64,000 bases of DNA. It comes from Telopea speciosissima. Its lineage: Eukaryota; Streptophyta; Magnoliopsida; Proteales; Proteaceae. Where the stretch lies: the NCBI RefSeq assembly GCF_018873765.1, contig NC_057916.1, positions 12,521,501 to 12,585,500 of the forward strand, written 5' to 3'. The notes under the pieces are model-generated. The model ran no database searches and had not been told where the DNA came from. It worked only from the letters and a program-made list of their open reading frames with translations. The translations under genes and the position numbers were made by a program. This document shows, piece after piece, positions 25,901 to 35,516 of this stretch; the stretch's first letter is position 1, and each line of letters starts with the position of its first letter.

Positions 25901-28900
25901 TTGTAACTTCAAGTGGGGCCGAATTACACTTATAGTGGTCCCCACTTGAAGGTATGTGTATCTTTTATGTTCCTAAATTAGATCAGTCAAGTAATTAGGA
26001 TAGTTTCTATTTTCTTCTTTCTTGAGGAGCAAGCTTTGCCTTCTATATATTTGTAATGGTTTTTAGAAGCCCCCACGATTTATGAAGATGAATAAAAATT
26101 TACTGTGCTTTGCCGCAAGTGAATTTTCTTTCTCAAGTTGAGTGTTTGACTTGAAGGGCTGAAGGAGCCTGGCTGGGAGAGCCTAATCCATCTATCCCCC
26201 CAACCTTCTATTTCTTATTTTCTCCATTCTCCTCCATCTAGCCTGGTTTGCTGTGAAGCTTCTCCACTGCACAGAAAGCCATCTGAGATCTGTTACTGCT
26301 GCTCCAAGTTGTTCTAAGTTGCTGCTACTGCTGCTGGAGATCCATTCTCAGGGTTGAAGACACTTTCCATCAATTGAAGCTGCTGTTACACTTCTGCAAT
26401 TCGTCTGGACTGAACCTTCTAATTCCATATCACCCTCCATTCACACTAACCTTGCTGGGTTTGGAGACTCAGTTTCCACCATCCATTCCCCCCACTCGAT
26501 ACTCACCTCCACCTCCATTCCAGGGCCTGAAACTTCCATCTTCCCATTACTTTCTATTTTCATCTTCAACCTTCCATCTCCCATTCTAACCATCAGAATT
26601 GGTTCGAAGTTGCAGAACAGGTTCTACATACCAAGTTTCACAATCGATTGCTGCTGGAGACCAACACAGCCTGATTTGGAAGGTTTTCCCTTAACCTTCT
26701 ATTTTGGTGGTTCCTTGATAACTTCACATCGAGCCATCAGAAGTGAAAAAATCTTGAAGACAGCCTCTCCCTAGCATTCTCTACCTTCTATCCAAAGGAG
26801 GTGCCCATCAGTTGGCTGGTTTGGCCAAAACCCTAACCTTCTATTTTCTGGTTCTATTTCTATTTTGAGTTTGTGGTTTGTTTTTTTTAAGACTGGTAAT
26901 CCAGTTTTACATTACAGAGTTTTGTAAATCTTGGTACTTGTAGTGGTGAGGATATGAGTGCTGAAAGAGTCTTGTAGAGGGGTGGAAGTTACAGCAGTCA
27001 AAGACAAGTGGTTCTGATGGATGAGATGTTTGTGCATGAGCAAGTTTAGTCTATGTCTGGGAGGGACAAATGGAGTCAAAGCAAGTACTGATGTCATCAA
27101 GTGCTTTCATGTATTGGACACTGCTTTGATGCTTGCCTCTAGTCTTCTATTCCAAATTCCAATTGCCACTGTTGCCATTGGTGACAGATCAATGGCTTTT
27201 ATGGGGTGGGGTGACAAAAATGGGTTTAGATTAAATCAGTCAATGTTTGGTACACTGGAATTTAGTTCATTCTTCAGATATGGGAAGTCATGCACACGGC
27301 CTAGAGTCCACATAAATTTTTTCCTAGTAACATAATTTTTTTTTTTTTTTGGGGCATATTTTGTAGCTTTTGAGGGATTCAACCGAATGCTGGTAACCTG
27401 GAATACCATTGCCACATGTCCTACGAGGGTAGTCATTGGCCACAAGTCCTATGAGGGCAGTCATAGTGATTTCGATCCCGGGGTTAAGATACCTATTTGG
27501 GTTCACTATGGGCCACCTAAATAATAGAAGACTCGAATCAAAAGATTACTGGCAAAACAGTAAATAAATTGAAATTTATAATAGTGCCATGTAATTAACC
27601 AGAATCTTAAAGGGTAACTTAGTAGTTAGATGGGGAAGGGATTAGAAGGGAATTAAAATAAAAAGGCGAGGACAAACTTGGAAGTAAAGTTAATTGAAGG
27701 ATAAAACAGAATAAAAAAAAAGAGAAAGAGGGACAATTTTGGAAACACAAGGAAAAAAGACTAAGGCTGTGTCTGGATGCCATGAAAAGAAAAGAAAAGA
27801 AAACCGTACAGATTTTCTTGCTTCTCTAAATTTTCATGACGTTGAGATGACTTGCGAGATGAAGGAAGATTCTGTAATTTAATTTTAAAGAAAACTTTCT
27901 CGCTCCCAGTTTTCACGAGAAAACCTCAGGGGGTTGCAGGTGAGCTCTGTGAGGGAGGGGCAGAGATGACGAAGGGGGGTTATGAGGGGCTGCAGAGCTG
28001 TGGGAGCTGTGTGTTAATGAAGCAGATGGGGGGAGAAAGATGCTCAGAAGAGAGGGTGGGGGAAACGATTACTAATGCAGCATCGCCACTGCCACCACCT
28101 TGTTAGCAGCATTGCCACCACCATGTTCGCACTCAAATAGTTGACTCGATACACATTTTTTCCTTTTTTTTTCTGAAGAACCCATGAAACCCACTCACGA
28201 GCTCCTCTGGGTTGTGCTCCCTGAAACAGAAAAGCTCTTCGCCAAAGCCCTCAACTGAAACTTCTGAATCTTCCTGCGGCGTCTTTGGGAGCTCATCATG
28301 ATGCTAACCTTCTTAGGAGCCATGAAACGTAGCAGATTCTTTGTACAATATGAGATAATTTGTCCTTCCTTTGCCTCTCCCTTTCCTCCTGTCTCTCCTC
28401 TCTTCAGTGTTATGAAAGCCCAAGGGGTCTCTTCATGAAACCCATGCACGGAACCCACACCGATATGCTCCTTACTTCTCTCTCTGATTTCTGGGTTTTT
28501 TTTTGTTATTAGTTTTCTTCTTTTCTTTTCAACTGCAAAAATGGTAAGAACGAGGGATTAAAGTATCGGTCTCGTGTATCGTATTGGCAGGGTGATTTTA
28601 AGAGACGTATCATATATAACTTGTATCATGTATAACCACTAAAACGGAGAACAATGTATAACGAGACAAGTGCATTCAATTGAAATTGTTGTAAAAGATT
28701 TTGTTTCTTGCCTGTACTAATATAGTCTATTGCCATGAAGAATGTCGGGGTGGTTCAAACTCATCTCAACCACTTGAATGATCGAATGAAAGGTTTGTTG
28801 GTTGAATCTGATTGGTATAAGATGCTTGAATGTAAACCCCAAGTCAAAAAATTGTAAAAAAAGAGAGGTTGAGAGCAAGGATTTGGAGTCTTGGGTGGTT

Positions 28901-31900
28901 ATTTTTGGCTTCAAAACTCGTTTCAAACTCTGTTTTGAGTTCTGGAATGTGAACACGAGGCTTTTATGGCTTGACGAGCCGTATCACACCATATCTATTG
29001 TATTGCATAGTATTGAGTCGTATCGGCCGGTACGTTAATGATACATACTGATATTTTATATTTATTTTTCAAACCCCTAAATTGATGTATCGTTGAGTAT
29101 CTGTACGTATCAATAGTATCGTGCCATATCGGCCGATACAATGCGATACTTTTTGATACACAATATTTTCAAAAAGAATAGATATTTATTGCACCATATT
29201 GTATCGATACCTTGTGATACCGATACGATATTGGCCGATACGATATGATACAGTTCAATACTTTAAACCATGGGTAAGAATTTTTTGATTTCTTTTCTTT
29301 TCTGTTCTTTTCTTTTATTATTAAGATTCTTTTTTCTTTTCTTTTCTATCCATTTCTTGACATCCAAACACAGCCTAGAGGAAAAGTATCGAGAAAGGGG
29401 GGAGATAGATCGTCTTCAACCTTGGACGACCTGCAATGGTGGAAATCCAGCACCTTTTGAAGGGGAGAACTCCTTTGTTAGAGGGCTGCTGACTCTGCAA
29501 ATTTGACGCAAGTGTCGAAACCCCAAGTCCTATCACATGCAAGTGATAGCAGCAGTAACTGATCCCCTTACAATCGATTATTTTATTCTGCAACTCAAAC
29601 CAGCACAAGAACAGGACTACAGTTGAGTTTCAATTTGAAACCCTTAGTCCAGGCGGAATCCAGGGCTGGGGATTTGCATAGAGAATTGTCCTGAGGTGTT
29701 GATTTAAATCTCTAAAGCTTGGACTGACCGATAAGGAACTGAGAGAGTACAATGCCTCTCTTGCAGAATCCAATTCACGCCAGGGCAGGACAGAGTGATG
29801 ATGGCAGATGGAAAGGTTAACAGGGAAGCAGGATGGGGAGGGCAAAGAAGAAGAGTAAAGGAGGAGGAAGATGAATCACACCTGAGACGGAAAGTTCAGT
29901 AAGGGAGAAGAGAAAAAGAGAGGAATAGGAAGAGAACAAGAGGGAAAGAAGGGAGAAGACAGCCACCTGGCTGTTCAGCCACACAGACACCACTCTAATA
30001 ACAACTCAATTCATTCTTTTAATCTACTTCCACGGTGGGGATTACAAGCATCTAAAGAAAAATAAAAGACTCCAACAAATAGAAACTAACTCTCTACTAG
30101 GAAACTTACTCAACAAGGACATTAAAGCAACTACGAAAATTGAAATAGGGAAACTATATCCTAGTATCTAATTCTATCTAAAACTCCAATATAAAAGATA
30201 ACAAGATAATTCAAATAAATTTCTAATATCCTACTGAACCACAACCAAACTTGGATCCGGTTATTGGTCGGGCCTCTCTAACAGGTTTGGTCCAGACCAA
30301 GGAAGTGGTCCTGCATCACATAGTGTCACATGACCTATGCAGTCATAGTGCTGGCCTTTCCTCTTATAAAATTATTTCATTGTCTGACACTGTATTCTTG
30401 AGTTCATGTGAAAGTCTGTATCTGTATCTGTGAAAATAATTGACTATCGATGACTAGATGTAGAGGTGTATATTGTAGGTTAACATCTCTTTGGATGCGG
30501 CATGGGCACGCCTTCGCAACACTAGGGAAGAGAGAGATCAGTTTGATGATGCAAGTAATCAAATTGTTGCACACTTGCAAACGAAGGTCTGGTATTTGCA
30601 AATATTTTAATTTCCAACTGCCAAACAATAGATGTGCAGAAGACATATTCATCATTCAGAAACATGAAACTTATGTCTTGGTTCTAACATTTATTTAAAC
30701 TGTAGGAAGATGAGCTGTTTAGATCCATTGCTTCATGTAGATTAGAAGCAAACGTTTTAAATACATGGATCAATTTCCTGGAGGATACCTGGGTTCTCCA
30801 GTCGTCATACACAGAGCAGAAAGAGAAGCAGGTCAAGTACGTACACCCTTATTTTCCTCTAGCTTCCATCCTTCTGGCTATATGGTTCTCTTCTAGCATG
30901 TAATCTATTATGCAATCTTTGTTGGATCATGAGACACTTAATTGGATCAATTTCTCAAATTCCTTGTGCCAATATTTGATTCACTAATAATCTAATGAAT
31001 CTTGCATAATTTATTAGAATACACCAATCTCTTTGGACTTATAATATGTTTCTCTTACATGTTCAAGCGACGAGTTGGAGAGATATGGAGACTATTTTAT
31101 TAATTTAGTCACCCGTTACCTATCTGTTTATGAGGTACATCCAGCAGAGAAAAAATATTTTTTGCATGGGAATTTTTCCTCCCCACCTGCCATATCTTCA
31201 TTATTAATGTGAATTTTATTACCTCTTTTCTACTGGCGTACTAAATTTTATTTTTTAACCAGGATGAGTTGGGCCATTCTATCAGCCGCATCAGGAAATT
31301 TGTGGACAACTTGAAGATTTTGACTGGGGGGTAATGTGGCTTGTTGTATTGAAGCATTCCTTAGTTGGCCTCGGATACTCATTTCTTTTTCCATGATATA
31401 GCAGGTCCGAGATGCTGTCTGGTGTAGATGGTGAGAGTGTAAAGGCTATAGACCCACGAAAGAATCTTGAAGAGGAATATCTAGACTATGAAGCAAAGGT
31501 ATAAATGTACTTTCTTGTTCCTTGAACTATTTGTTTTTCCCACCTGTTGCAATTGCCATTTTACTTAGAATTTTTTAAAAATGATCCGGCTTCGGATAGA
31601 AGCTTTTTAGTTTGACTAGTTTTGCCTCATTCTATTATTTGTTCAGAGTCTCTCACTTTGTTTTGGTTAACGTCTACTCTGGCTTTTGATTAGGCCTCGG
31701 GTTGTAAGATGATTTAGATCTGTTTGTTTTTTTGGAGAGAAAATCTGTGTGTCTTAGTAATCTTTGATGTGGTTTTTGTTTTTTCCCTCAGATAGTAACT
31801 ACCTTCAGTGTGGTGGATAAAATGAAAGAACAGTTTTATGCTCTACTTGGAAAAAGTTGCAGGTACAATCTTTAACTCTCCCAACTTGCCAGCTTTCTCA

Positions 31901-32392
31901 ATGTTGTCTTGATCTCCAAAATGTGTACATTTGAATCATTGAATTATCCCTGCTTCTGTGTGTTCTCATCCATGTGAGTGCAGGAAAGATGATCGAAAAG
32001 TCAAAGAGTTGCTTGGTTCCATTGAAAAACTAAGAGAGGAGTTTGACTCCATTGAGCGACCAATCCTGGAGATCGAGACTCCATCCCCTAGGGAAGAGGA
32101 ACCACCTAATGAGAGGCTGGAGAAGACTCTATCTCCTTCCCCTGCGCAGACCATTCATACAACTCCTCCTTTCCCTGTAGTGACTATTGAGTCACTGCTA
32201 TCTAAGAATGATGAGCCTCCAAAATCAGCCACAGTCAAAGCAGAGGAGCCATTGGACCCTGAAGCTGAACTGGCAAAGCTGGAGTCAGAAATTGGGAATG
32301 TTAGCAGAGATTATACAGAGGAGATTGGTGGTTGGGAATTTGAAGAGCCGGAAAAAGAACTGAGATCAGGTGACTCGGGAGCGAGCAAATAA
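4908..32392 (+). CDS. Conserved plant coiled-coil protein (ELKS/Rab6-interacting/CAST-like, tentative), 3' twelve exons; 5' end not in window
   Basis: Exons: 4908-5025, 7105-7215, 17818-17894, 22811-22877, 24332-24397, 30479-30586, 30706-30836, 31068-31134, 31263-31330, 31405-31498, 31792-31862, 31984-32392 (TAA 32390-32392). All junctions keep one frame and give about 461 residues. The protein is charged and largely helical, with heptad-like stretches such as ELEKELAVEIAKLEKQRDD and LRNTREERDQFDDASNQ, a Trp-containing block TWINFLEDTWVLQSSYTEQ, and an acidic, Pro/Ser-rich C-terminus ending in GGWEFEEPEKEL. No catalytic motif or membrane segment is seen. The first exon begins inside a codon, so coding exons lie upstream. 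The intron after 7215 has a GC donor (AAG then GCATGC). Introns reach 10.6 kb and are filled with transposons, while the last seven exons are packed into about 2 kb. I recall such proteins in Arabidopsis carrying the ELKS/CAST label, but the function is unknown to me; the gene model is much firmer than the name. Confidence 0.85.
5310..5474 (+). mobile_element. tRNA-derived SINE (Au-like), diverged copy in intron
   Basis: The 5' part has a Pol III box A-like GTGGCGCAATGATTAAG and a box B-like GGGTTCAAAACTTGG. The body AACAGCCTCTCC, GTAAGGCTGC, GACCCTGCAG and GTGCACTGGGATG is typical of the plant Au SINE family. It ends in a short T run. The flanks share AATGAAT on both sides (near 5298 and 5479), a possible short target duplication. 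It is more diverged than the copy at 23741. Confidence 0.75.
5753..5965 (-). mobile_element. Ty1/copia LTR (3' LTR with polypurine tract), minus strand
   Basis: On the minus strand this 213-bp segment starts TGTTGGA, has CAGAATACCGTGGGGG and GTATTCTGG near its start, a TATA-like TTATTATAAATAGAG, and ends GTCAACA. It is preceded at 5966-5980 by the polypurine tract AGCTTGAGGGGGAG. Start, length and internal blocks match the LTRs of the copia element at 8412-13923, so it belongs to a related family. No matching 5' LTR or primer-binding site was found to the right, so the element is truncated. Confidence 0.75.
8412..8617 (+). repeat. 5' LTR of copia element
   Basis: Starts TGTTGGATTATATGGG and ends CCTGTTAACA. 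It contains CAGAATACCGT followed by a ten-G run, and TTCATTATAAATAC as a likely TATA region near 8550. By eye it differs from the 3' LTR at roughly ten to fifteen positions. Confidence 0.9.
8618..8635 (+). promoter_or_regulatory. Primer-binding site of copia element
   Basis: TGGCATCAGAGCAGGTTT directly abuts the 5' LTR. It matches the usual plant initiator tRNA-Met primer-binding site TGGTATCAGAGC with one change. Confidence 0.85.
9360..10340 (+). pseudogene. copia gag remnant
   Basis: The start at 9360 gives MGDFDISTGTSSM and then FPPNPIKLDGSN, a typical copia gag beginning. The rest is spread over frames: SYLIGSMLPDLVDGFL, IWAACKEIYGQLGNDA, LRSLWQQLDYFSNF and FLAGLNVKYD belong to the UBN2-like gag core. 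Near 10140-10182 the zinc knuckle CEHCNKPYHTKEKC is intact (CX2CX4HX4C). In-frame stops near 9720 and 9933 and several frame changes destroy the ORF. Confidence 0.85.
10340..13714 (+). pseudogene. copia pol remnant: protease, integrase, RT, RNase H
   Basis: Protease: WIIDFGAIDHMTG at about 10459-10497, where the catalytic D-S/T-G is DFG (10469-10477), so it is dead. GAG-pre-integrase: YQWHSRLGHPH, then a stop at 10898. Integrase: CEACVLAKQTHS, VVYSDVWGPS, a frameshift near 11232, then TPAQNGVAERKNRHL and VPSQYWGDVVLTAAAYLINR. RT: RYKARLVVKGFTQ, FAPVAKLNTVRVLLS, QLDVKNAFHHGELEEEVYM, FYGLKQSPRVWFDKF, a TGA at 12781, then YVDD at 12813-12824. RNase H: VARSNAKAEFRAMAQG and YCDDKAAISIAHN. The polyprotein ends CDTYAPT with TGA at 13712-13714, next to the polypurine tract. 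Confidence 0.9.
13722..13923 (+). repeat. 3' LTR of copia element
   Basis: Starts TGTTGGATTGTAGGGG right after the polypurine tract TTGAGGGGGAG at 13711-13721. It has a six-G run where the 5' LTR has ten, and ends near CCTGTAAACT, the last base differing from the CA of the 5' LTR. Length is about 202 bp. Confidence 0.88.
13924..16577. other. Intron sequence without recognisable gene
   Basis: This is the part of the 10.6-kb intron between the copia element and the first small MITE. It is AT-rich with purine-rich patches (14380-14480, 14860-14930). No exon with proper splice sites and no domain was seen. Parts such as 14500-15070 have the look of old LTR-retrotransposon leader sequence, but no paired LTR or primer-binding site was found. 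Confidence 0.5.
16578..16657. mobile_element. Small palindromic MITE, CATAGTTRTCAAGG family (copy 1)
   Basis: Starts CATAGTTGTCAAGG and ends CCTTGTCAACTACTATG, an imperfect terminal inverted repeat. Flanking octamers are TGTAGGGC and TCTAGGGC (7 of 8 identical), an hAT-like 8-bp target duplication. The middle holds a tandem repeat of the 18-mer CGCCTTGGGTCGCCTAGC. Confidence 0.75.
17313..17344 (+). repeat. G-rich microsatellite (GGGGGT)n
   Basis: Four tandem GGGGGT units followed by an eight-G run, inside the intron on the coding strand. Such a tract could fold into a G-quadruplex in the transcript; this is only a possibility from the base pattern. Confidence 0.85.
17450..17765 (-). mobile_element. 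TRIM (terminal-repeat retrotransposon in miniature), minus strand
   Basis: On the minus strand the first terminal repeat runs from 17765 to about 17655 and starts TGTTGAGATGTTGGGAG. It is followed by TGATATCAGAGC, one or two changes from the tRNA-Met primer site. A short internal region ends in the polypurine tract CATGAGGGGGAG, and a second repeat starts at 17564 with the same TGTTGAGATGTTGGGAG. Both repeats share TCCCACATCGGTTTGT and AGGAGCTATCTCCACTTA. Flanks are GAGGG and AAGGG (4 of 5). Total length about 316 bp with no coding capacity. It lies 52 bp upstream of the exon at 17818. Confidence 0.85.
18210..19450. repeat. Diverged interspersed repeat rich in GAAACC and TTTTGGTC words
   Basis: The left end has TTTGGTCAAAACCTAGC and the right end has the inverted words TTTTGACCAAAACTTGG, suggesting degenerate terminal inverted repeats. 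A block near 18410-18470 (AAATGGCATTTTGGCTTCGG) resembles a block near 63800-63860 (AAGTGGTGTTTTGGTTG), so the two regions share an ancestor. A younger MITE is inserted at 18682. No ORF of interest. The outer limits are approximate. Confidence 0.5.
18682..18807. mobile_element. Palindromic MITE, CATAGTTRTCAAGG family (copy 2), with 8-bp target duplication
   Basis: Ends are perfect 15-bp inverted repeats: CATAGTTATCAAGGC and GCCTTGATAACTATG. The octamer CCTAGTAC flanks both sides (18674-18681 and 18808-18815), a perfect 8-bp duplication as made by hAT transposases. Length 126 bp. No coding capacity. Confidence 0.88.
19918..19960. mobile_element. Truncated MITE, CATAGTTRTCAAGG family
   Basis: CATAGTTGGCAAGGTGTCGC followed by CTAGGCAATAAGGCACCC matches the left part of the family, but no right-hand terminal repeat is present before purine-rich sequence begins near 19970. 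Confidence 0.55.
20421..20686 (+). repeat. 5' LTR of LARD-like element
   Basis: Starts TGCCCCTATTGTGGTTGAG and ends TTAGTTTCTAACA. A TATA-like TTATTATAAATAACATA lies near 20570. Confidence 0.88.
22197..22462 (+). repeat. 3' LTR of LARD-like element
   Basis: Starts TGTCCCTATTGTGGTTGAG after a GAGGGGGAG polypurine tract and ends TTAGTTTCTAACA. Same length as the 5' LTR. Confidence 0.88.
23323..23640 (-). mobile_element. LTR-retrotransposon fragment: 5' LTR plus primer-binding site, minus strand
   Basis: On the minus strand TGGTATCAGAGC (complement of 23323-23334) follows an LTR ending GATATTGTTTCA. The LTR has a TATA-like TTATTATAAATACAATATG near 23480 and a TCTTCTTCTTCTTCCC stretch. The start of the LTR (near 23600-23640) is not precise. 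The internal region to the left is short and has no coding domain; no 3' LTR was found. Confidence 0.7.
23741..23911 (+). mobile_element. Au-like SINE with target-site duplication
   Basis: Box A-like TTGGCGCAACGGTAAGGTTG near 23754 and box B GGTTCGAGTTG at 23798-23808 form the Pol III promoter. The body carries AAACTGCCTCTCCGCAAAG, GGGGTAAGGTTGCATACAT, GACCCTCCCCAGATC and GGGAGCCTCGTGCATTGGG, diagnostic of Au SINEs. The 14-mer TTTATTCATGGATT is repeated on both sides (23727-23740 and 23912-23925). Inserted between exons 22811 and 24332. Confidence 0.93.
24700..25137. repeat. TIR-like repeat with GGTTTGGTT / AAACGG words
   Basis: Left end AGGGTGTTAAACAGTCTGG and right end TTTGGTTTTGACACCCT are inverted with respect to each other (AGGGTGTYAAA). 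The interior alternates AAACGGTTT and CGGTTTGG words, a pattern common in plant hAT-like MITEs. No clear target duplication and no ORF. Confidence 0.6.
25740..26170 (+). repeat. LTR-like interspersed repeat
   Basis: Contains AAGTTGGGCCAGCCCAATAG and GGCTGGGAGTTGCTGGG, then a promoter-like TTCTATATATTTGTAATGG near 26040 and GATGAATAAAAATTTACTG, a likely poly(A) signal. Blocks recur at 55150-55290 and, for the 3' half, at 63240-63430 (CTATATATGTAATGGTT, GGCTTGGCTGAGAGAGCC). A retrotransposon-leader-like region continues to about 26900. Boundaries are approximate. Confidence 0.5.
27336..27510 (-). repeat. Possible retroposed fragment with poly(A) tail, minus strand
   Basis: On the minus strand a body containing AACCCCGGGATCGAAATCAC, a direct repeat of CTAC/CCTCRTAGGAC-type words and GAATCCCTCAAAAGCTAC runs into a 15-base A tract (T run at 27336-27350). 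The A tail suggests LINE-mediated insertion. No family was recognised and no target duplication was found. Confidence 0.35.
27764..29376. repeat. Large TIR element with GGCTGTGTYTGGATG ends, containing a nested repeat
   Basis: The left end AGGCTGTGTCTGGATGCCATG and the right end CATCCAAACACAGCCT form an inverted repeat of about 16 bp, followed on both sides by AAAAGAAAAG-type purine runs. This is the usual design of plant MITE and hAT-like elements starting GGCTGTGTTTGG. The interior has no transposase ORF. A second TIR-like segment is nested at 28558-29266. No convincing target duplication. Confidence 0.55.
28558..29266. repeat. Nested repeat with GTATCG/CGATAC words
   Basis: Begins TTAAAGTATCGGTCTCGTG and ends GATACAGTTCAATACTTTAA, giving short inverted ends TTAAAGTAT. 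The right third alternates CGTATCGGCCGATACG words. No ORF. Confidence 0.5.
29377..30478. other. Intron sequence without recognisable gene
   Basis: Holds purine-rich DNA at 29800-29960 and AT-rich DNA up to the acceptor of the exon at 30479. It looks like decayed retrotransposon sequence, but no LTR pair, primer site or protein domain could be identified. Confidence 0.4.
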
Positions 32393-33540
32393 GACTAGGT
32401 TTCTCTGCTGAAATGAGCACGTATGGTATTCAATGCATCTTCTGTATACTGTATGTAGAAATTATCCATCTATCACAAACCCCCCAAACGGTTGCTTTTG
32501 GACTGGGTATATTCATTTGAAATGATGACCCACATCAGCTGATATCTATATAATCAGGTGTAAATAATTTAACTTGTAATCATGTAATATTTGTAAGTTA
32601 TTTGAAAAAAAAAATGTAATGTTGATTGTTTGCATTGGAGTGGACTATGATTTGATATCTTTTCCATTTTGTCCATGGGTGGAGGGCTTCTGGTTGTTGT
32701 GTGGCCTCATTGTGGGTTCAAGGGTAATCCATCTTTCAGGACAAGAAATTTTTTTTTTTTTTTTTGGCTTAGGGATCAGTTTGAGATAAATCCGGATGGA
32801 TTATTAGATTGGGGTCTGTAAATGCTTCATTTCTACCGATAAGTACTCGGGCACGACTATTGGGCAGATTGGACAAATCCCTGCCTCTACCAAAGGTTAC
32901 ACACATGATCAGAAAACCATATGGACTGCAATCTTTTACCACATTTATATATTTCACTTGATTTCCTTCCTAATTGAGGGTTGATACTGAACCCATTTAT
33001 TTGTGCTATACAGGATTGAAAAGGCGCTGGAGGCTTGAATTAGGTTAGTTCTTATGCATAGGCCATTATCTAGGAATCACCTTATCTACAAAGATCTAAG
33101 CAGATCTACAGTAATTTGCTCAATTCATGGGGGATATAATTCATAACATGTGGTAAAAGAAGTTTGCAGTCTACTACTATGATTAGAGATCCGTTCTCTC
33201 TTATTGACAATCATTACATGATAAAAGCAAGTAAACAAATGAGTTCATGTGTTACACTGTTCAAAGAAAATAATTGCAAAAAATCAAGCCTTTGATAGGT
33301 TTTTGGCCCGGCTTAAAATCAACCCTGAGAAGTTGACATTCCAATAGAGATACAGGTGAAGGTCTCATGGTCCGAGTGCTTTTATTTATTTATTTATTTT
33401 ATTGGGAGCTGACTCAGTTGTTGTTCTAGGCACGACAGAGTTCATGTCTGGGTGCTTGGTATCACTATCAGGAACTGGGAATAAATAGACTATAAAGCAT
33501 GGCAACTATAGTTTTATATGATTTCATTAAGGTAAAAAAA

Positions 33541-33676
33541 GGGAGAATGTTCTCTGTGCCGCAGCGCAGCCTGCGTCCAAGTACATGGGCAGCCTGTGCA
33601 GGGGGGCAAGGTGGTCATAGCGCCCACCCCCATATGCCTGGGTGCAGGCTGCGTTGCGGCACAGAGAACAGTGCCC
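33541..33676. mobile_element. Mutator-like MITE (copy 1)
   Basis: Starts GGGAGAATGTTCTCTGTGCC and ends GGCACAGAGAACAGTGCCC. The arms continue inward as GCAGCGCAGCCTGCG and its complement, so nearly the whole 136 bp can form a hairpin. The flanks are A-rich (7 of 9 bases identical), fitting a 9-bp duplication, but too simple to prove it. The second copy at 40575 supports the ends. Confidence 0.8.
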
Positions 33677-34252
33677 AAAAAAAAAATAACGTAGTTTTTA
33701 TATGAAAGATCTTATTCTATGTCTGGAATCTGGATACCCTCCTAGTTTTTGAAGTTTGAAGAGGGTATGTGCTGGTTTGTACCAAAGGGGGGAGTACCAC
33801 ATAATGCTGAGGAGGGACCCCTGCTGCTCTTCTTACAGAGGTATGGAGGAAGCTAAATGAAGAGGTGGGAGTGAAGATATTGATTTTTATGTTGATGGGT
33901 GGAAAAGCTTTGCAGCCTTGCAGGTTTGGTAGTTGGGATAATATCTCCTTTTGGCTTTTGAAAGGCACCATCATAGTGGTCGGCTCCCACAGGCTACAAG
34001 GTGTAGTGGGTTGGAACTCCTAGCCCATTTTTGCCGTTTAAGGCAGCTCCCTCAATGGACTCCACTGGACATACTTGGAACTGTTATGCTGCAATGGAAC
34101 CCCACTTGCCAGAACCTGAAGGTCTCTACTTGTGGTCCTTCAATGGTTCAATTTCTAACCTTCTGATATCTGGGTTGGAAGCTCAGATACATGGCTTCAT
34201 TGATGGGTTTTCTTACTTCAAGGCTGTGTTTGGTATGTATTTTCGGAATAGA

Positions 34253-34506
34253 GCATTCTGAAATGAGAAATAGAATCGGGTTTCAGAATGCAGACCTAGA
34301 ATCTACTCTGAGAATGCATACCAAACAAAGCTCAAATTTTCCTGATTTGGTTTGTACTCCATCCAGTTACCCCAACTGAGCATTCTGAAATGAGAAATAG
34401 AATCGGGTTTCAGAATGCAGACCTAGAATCTACTCCGAGAATGTATACCAAACAAAGCTCAAACTTTCCTGATTTGGTTTATACTCCATCCAGTTACCCC
34501 AACTGC
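34253..34506. repeat. Tandem duplication, 127-bp unit x2
   Basis: Two adjacent units (34253-34379, 34380-34506) both start GCATTCTGAAATGAGAAATAG and contain CAGAATGCAGACCTAGAATC and CCATCCAGTTACCCCAACTG. Only a few differences are seen by eye, so the duplication is recent. The unit also contains TACCAAACAAAGC, the inverted partner of GTTTGGTATG at 34230, so the duplication took place at the edge of a MITE-like sequence. Confidence 0.9.
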
Positions 34507-35097
34507 GGAAAGAATCTCTCTCTCTCAACAGTGTTGAAAGTTAAAAGAGAAGACAAAACAAGCCTTGAGCTTCTATACAACCCTTCCTTCAATTTTAAAA
34601 CCCCACCATAAATGTCGGATTACATGTTTTTCTCAGTCAATAATTGCGAGAGTGACTCAAATGGAAAAGGACATTTATAGATCCCATCAATTAAAGATGC
34701 TCAAGAAACCCAGGAAGCTTTTACTGTCACTTCCCCCATTTGATTAGCAAGATTGGAAGTCACTAATAGAACAGTTCTTAAAGAAAAACAAAGAAAAACC
34801 AAACCCAGAAACCCAGTAAAAGTATAAAGCCAGTTTTGAAGTGACTGCTTAGCTCTTCTAAACTTATATGTAATTCAATACAGAGACCAATTAAAGGAAA
34901 GATTAGTGAGGTTGTGTTTTTTTTTTTTTTTTTTTTTTCCCCTCCTTTTCAATGAAGAGTGAGGTTTACTTACTGTAAAAGGTGCCTAGTCTCTCTCTCT
35001 CTCTTTCACACACATATAATATGATAATAATTTTGAAAGTTTTGGTACATGGGCTTAGGAATTCAAATTCGAATTATTCTTGCATAGTAGTAATGGG

Positions 35098-35516
35098 TAG
35101 GGATGTAAACGGATCGGATACGGATCGAATGTGATCGGAGCCGGATATTCCCTGGCCGAATACGGATACCTAAACGGATTCGGATGCGGATCGGATTCGG
35201 ATTTTTGACCATCCGTTTATATCGCCTTGTGTAACCCGGACCTTCCTCCGCGGATACAATTCTCTCTCAATCCATATCTCTTAGATCAGATTCTCTTTTC
35301 ATCATATTCTAGAACTTGTTTAATCTTCAAAAACCTAAAAATCATTATTTACTTAATTTTTATTATTAAGTATTCGGATTTTTTCGGACGGATTTTAATC
35401 GGAGTATTCGGATTATTTTTCGGATATCTCTAAACGAATACGGATGCCCCTAAACGAATACGGATGCGAATTCGGATTCGGATTTCGGTTTTCGATTATC
35501 CATTTACATCCGTGTA
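35098..35516. repeat. TIR-like repeat with TAGGGRTGTAAA ends and CGGATACGGAT words
   Basis: Left end TAGGGATGTAAACGGATCGG and right end CCATTTACATCCGTGTA are inverted. The interior is rich in CGGATACGGAT, CGGATTCGG and CGAATACGG words. The same ends and words appear at 45480-45729. No target duplication was found here and no ORF. Confidence 0.6.
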
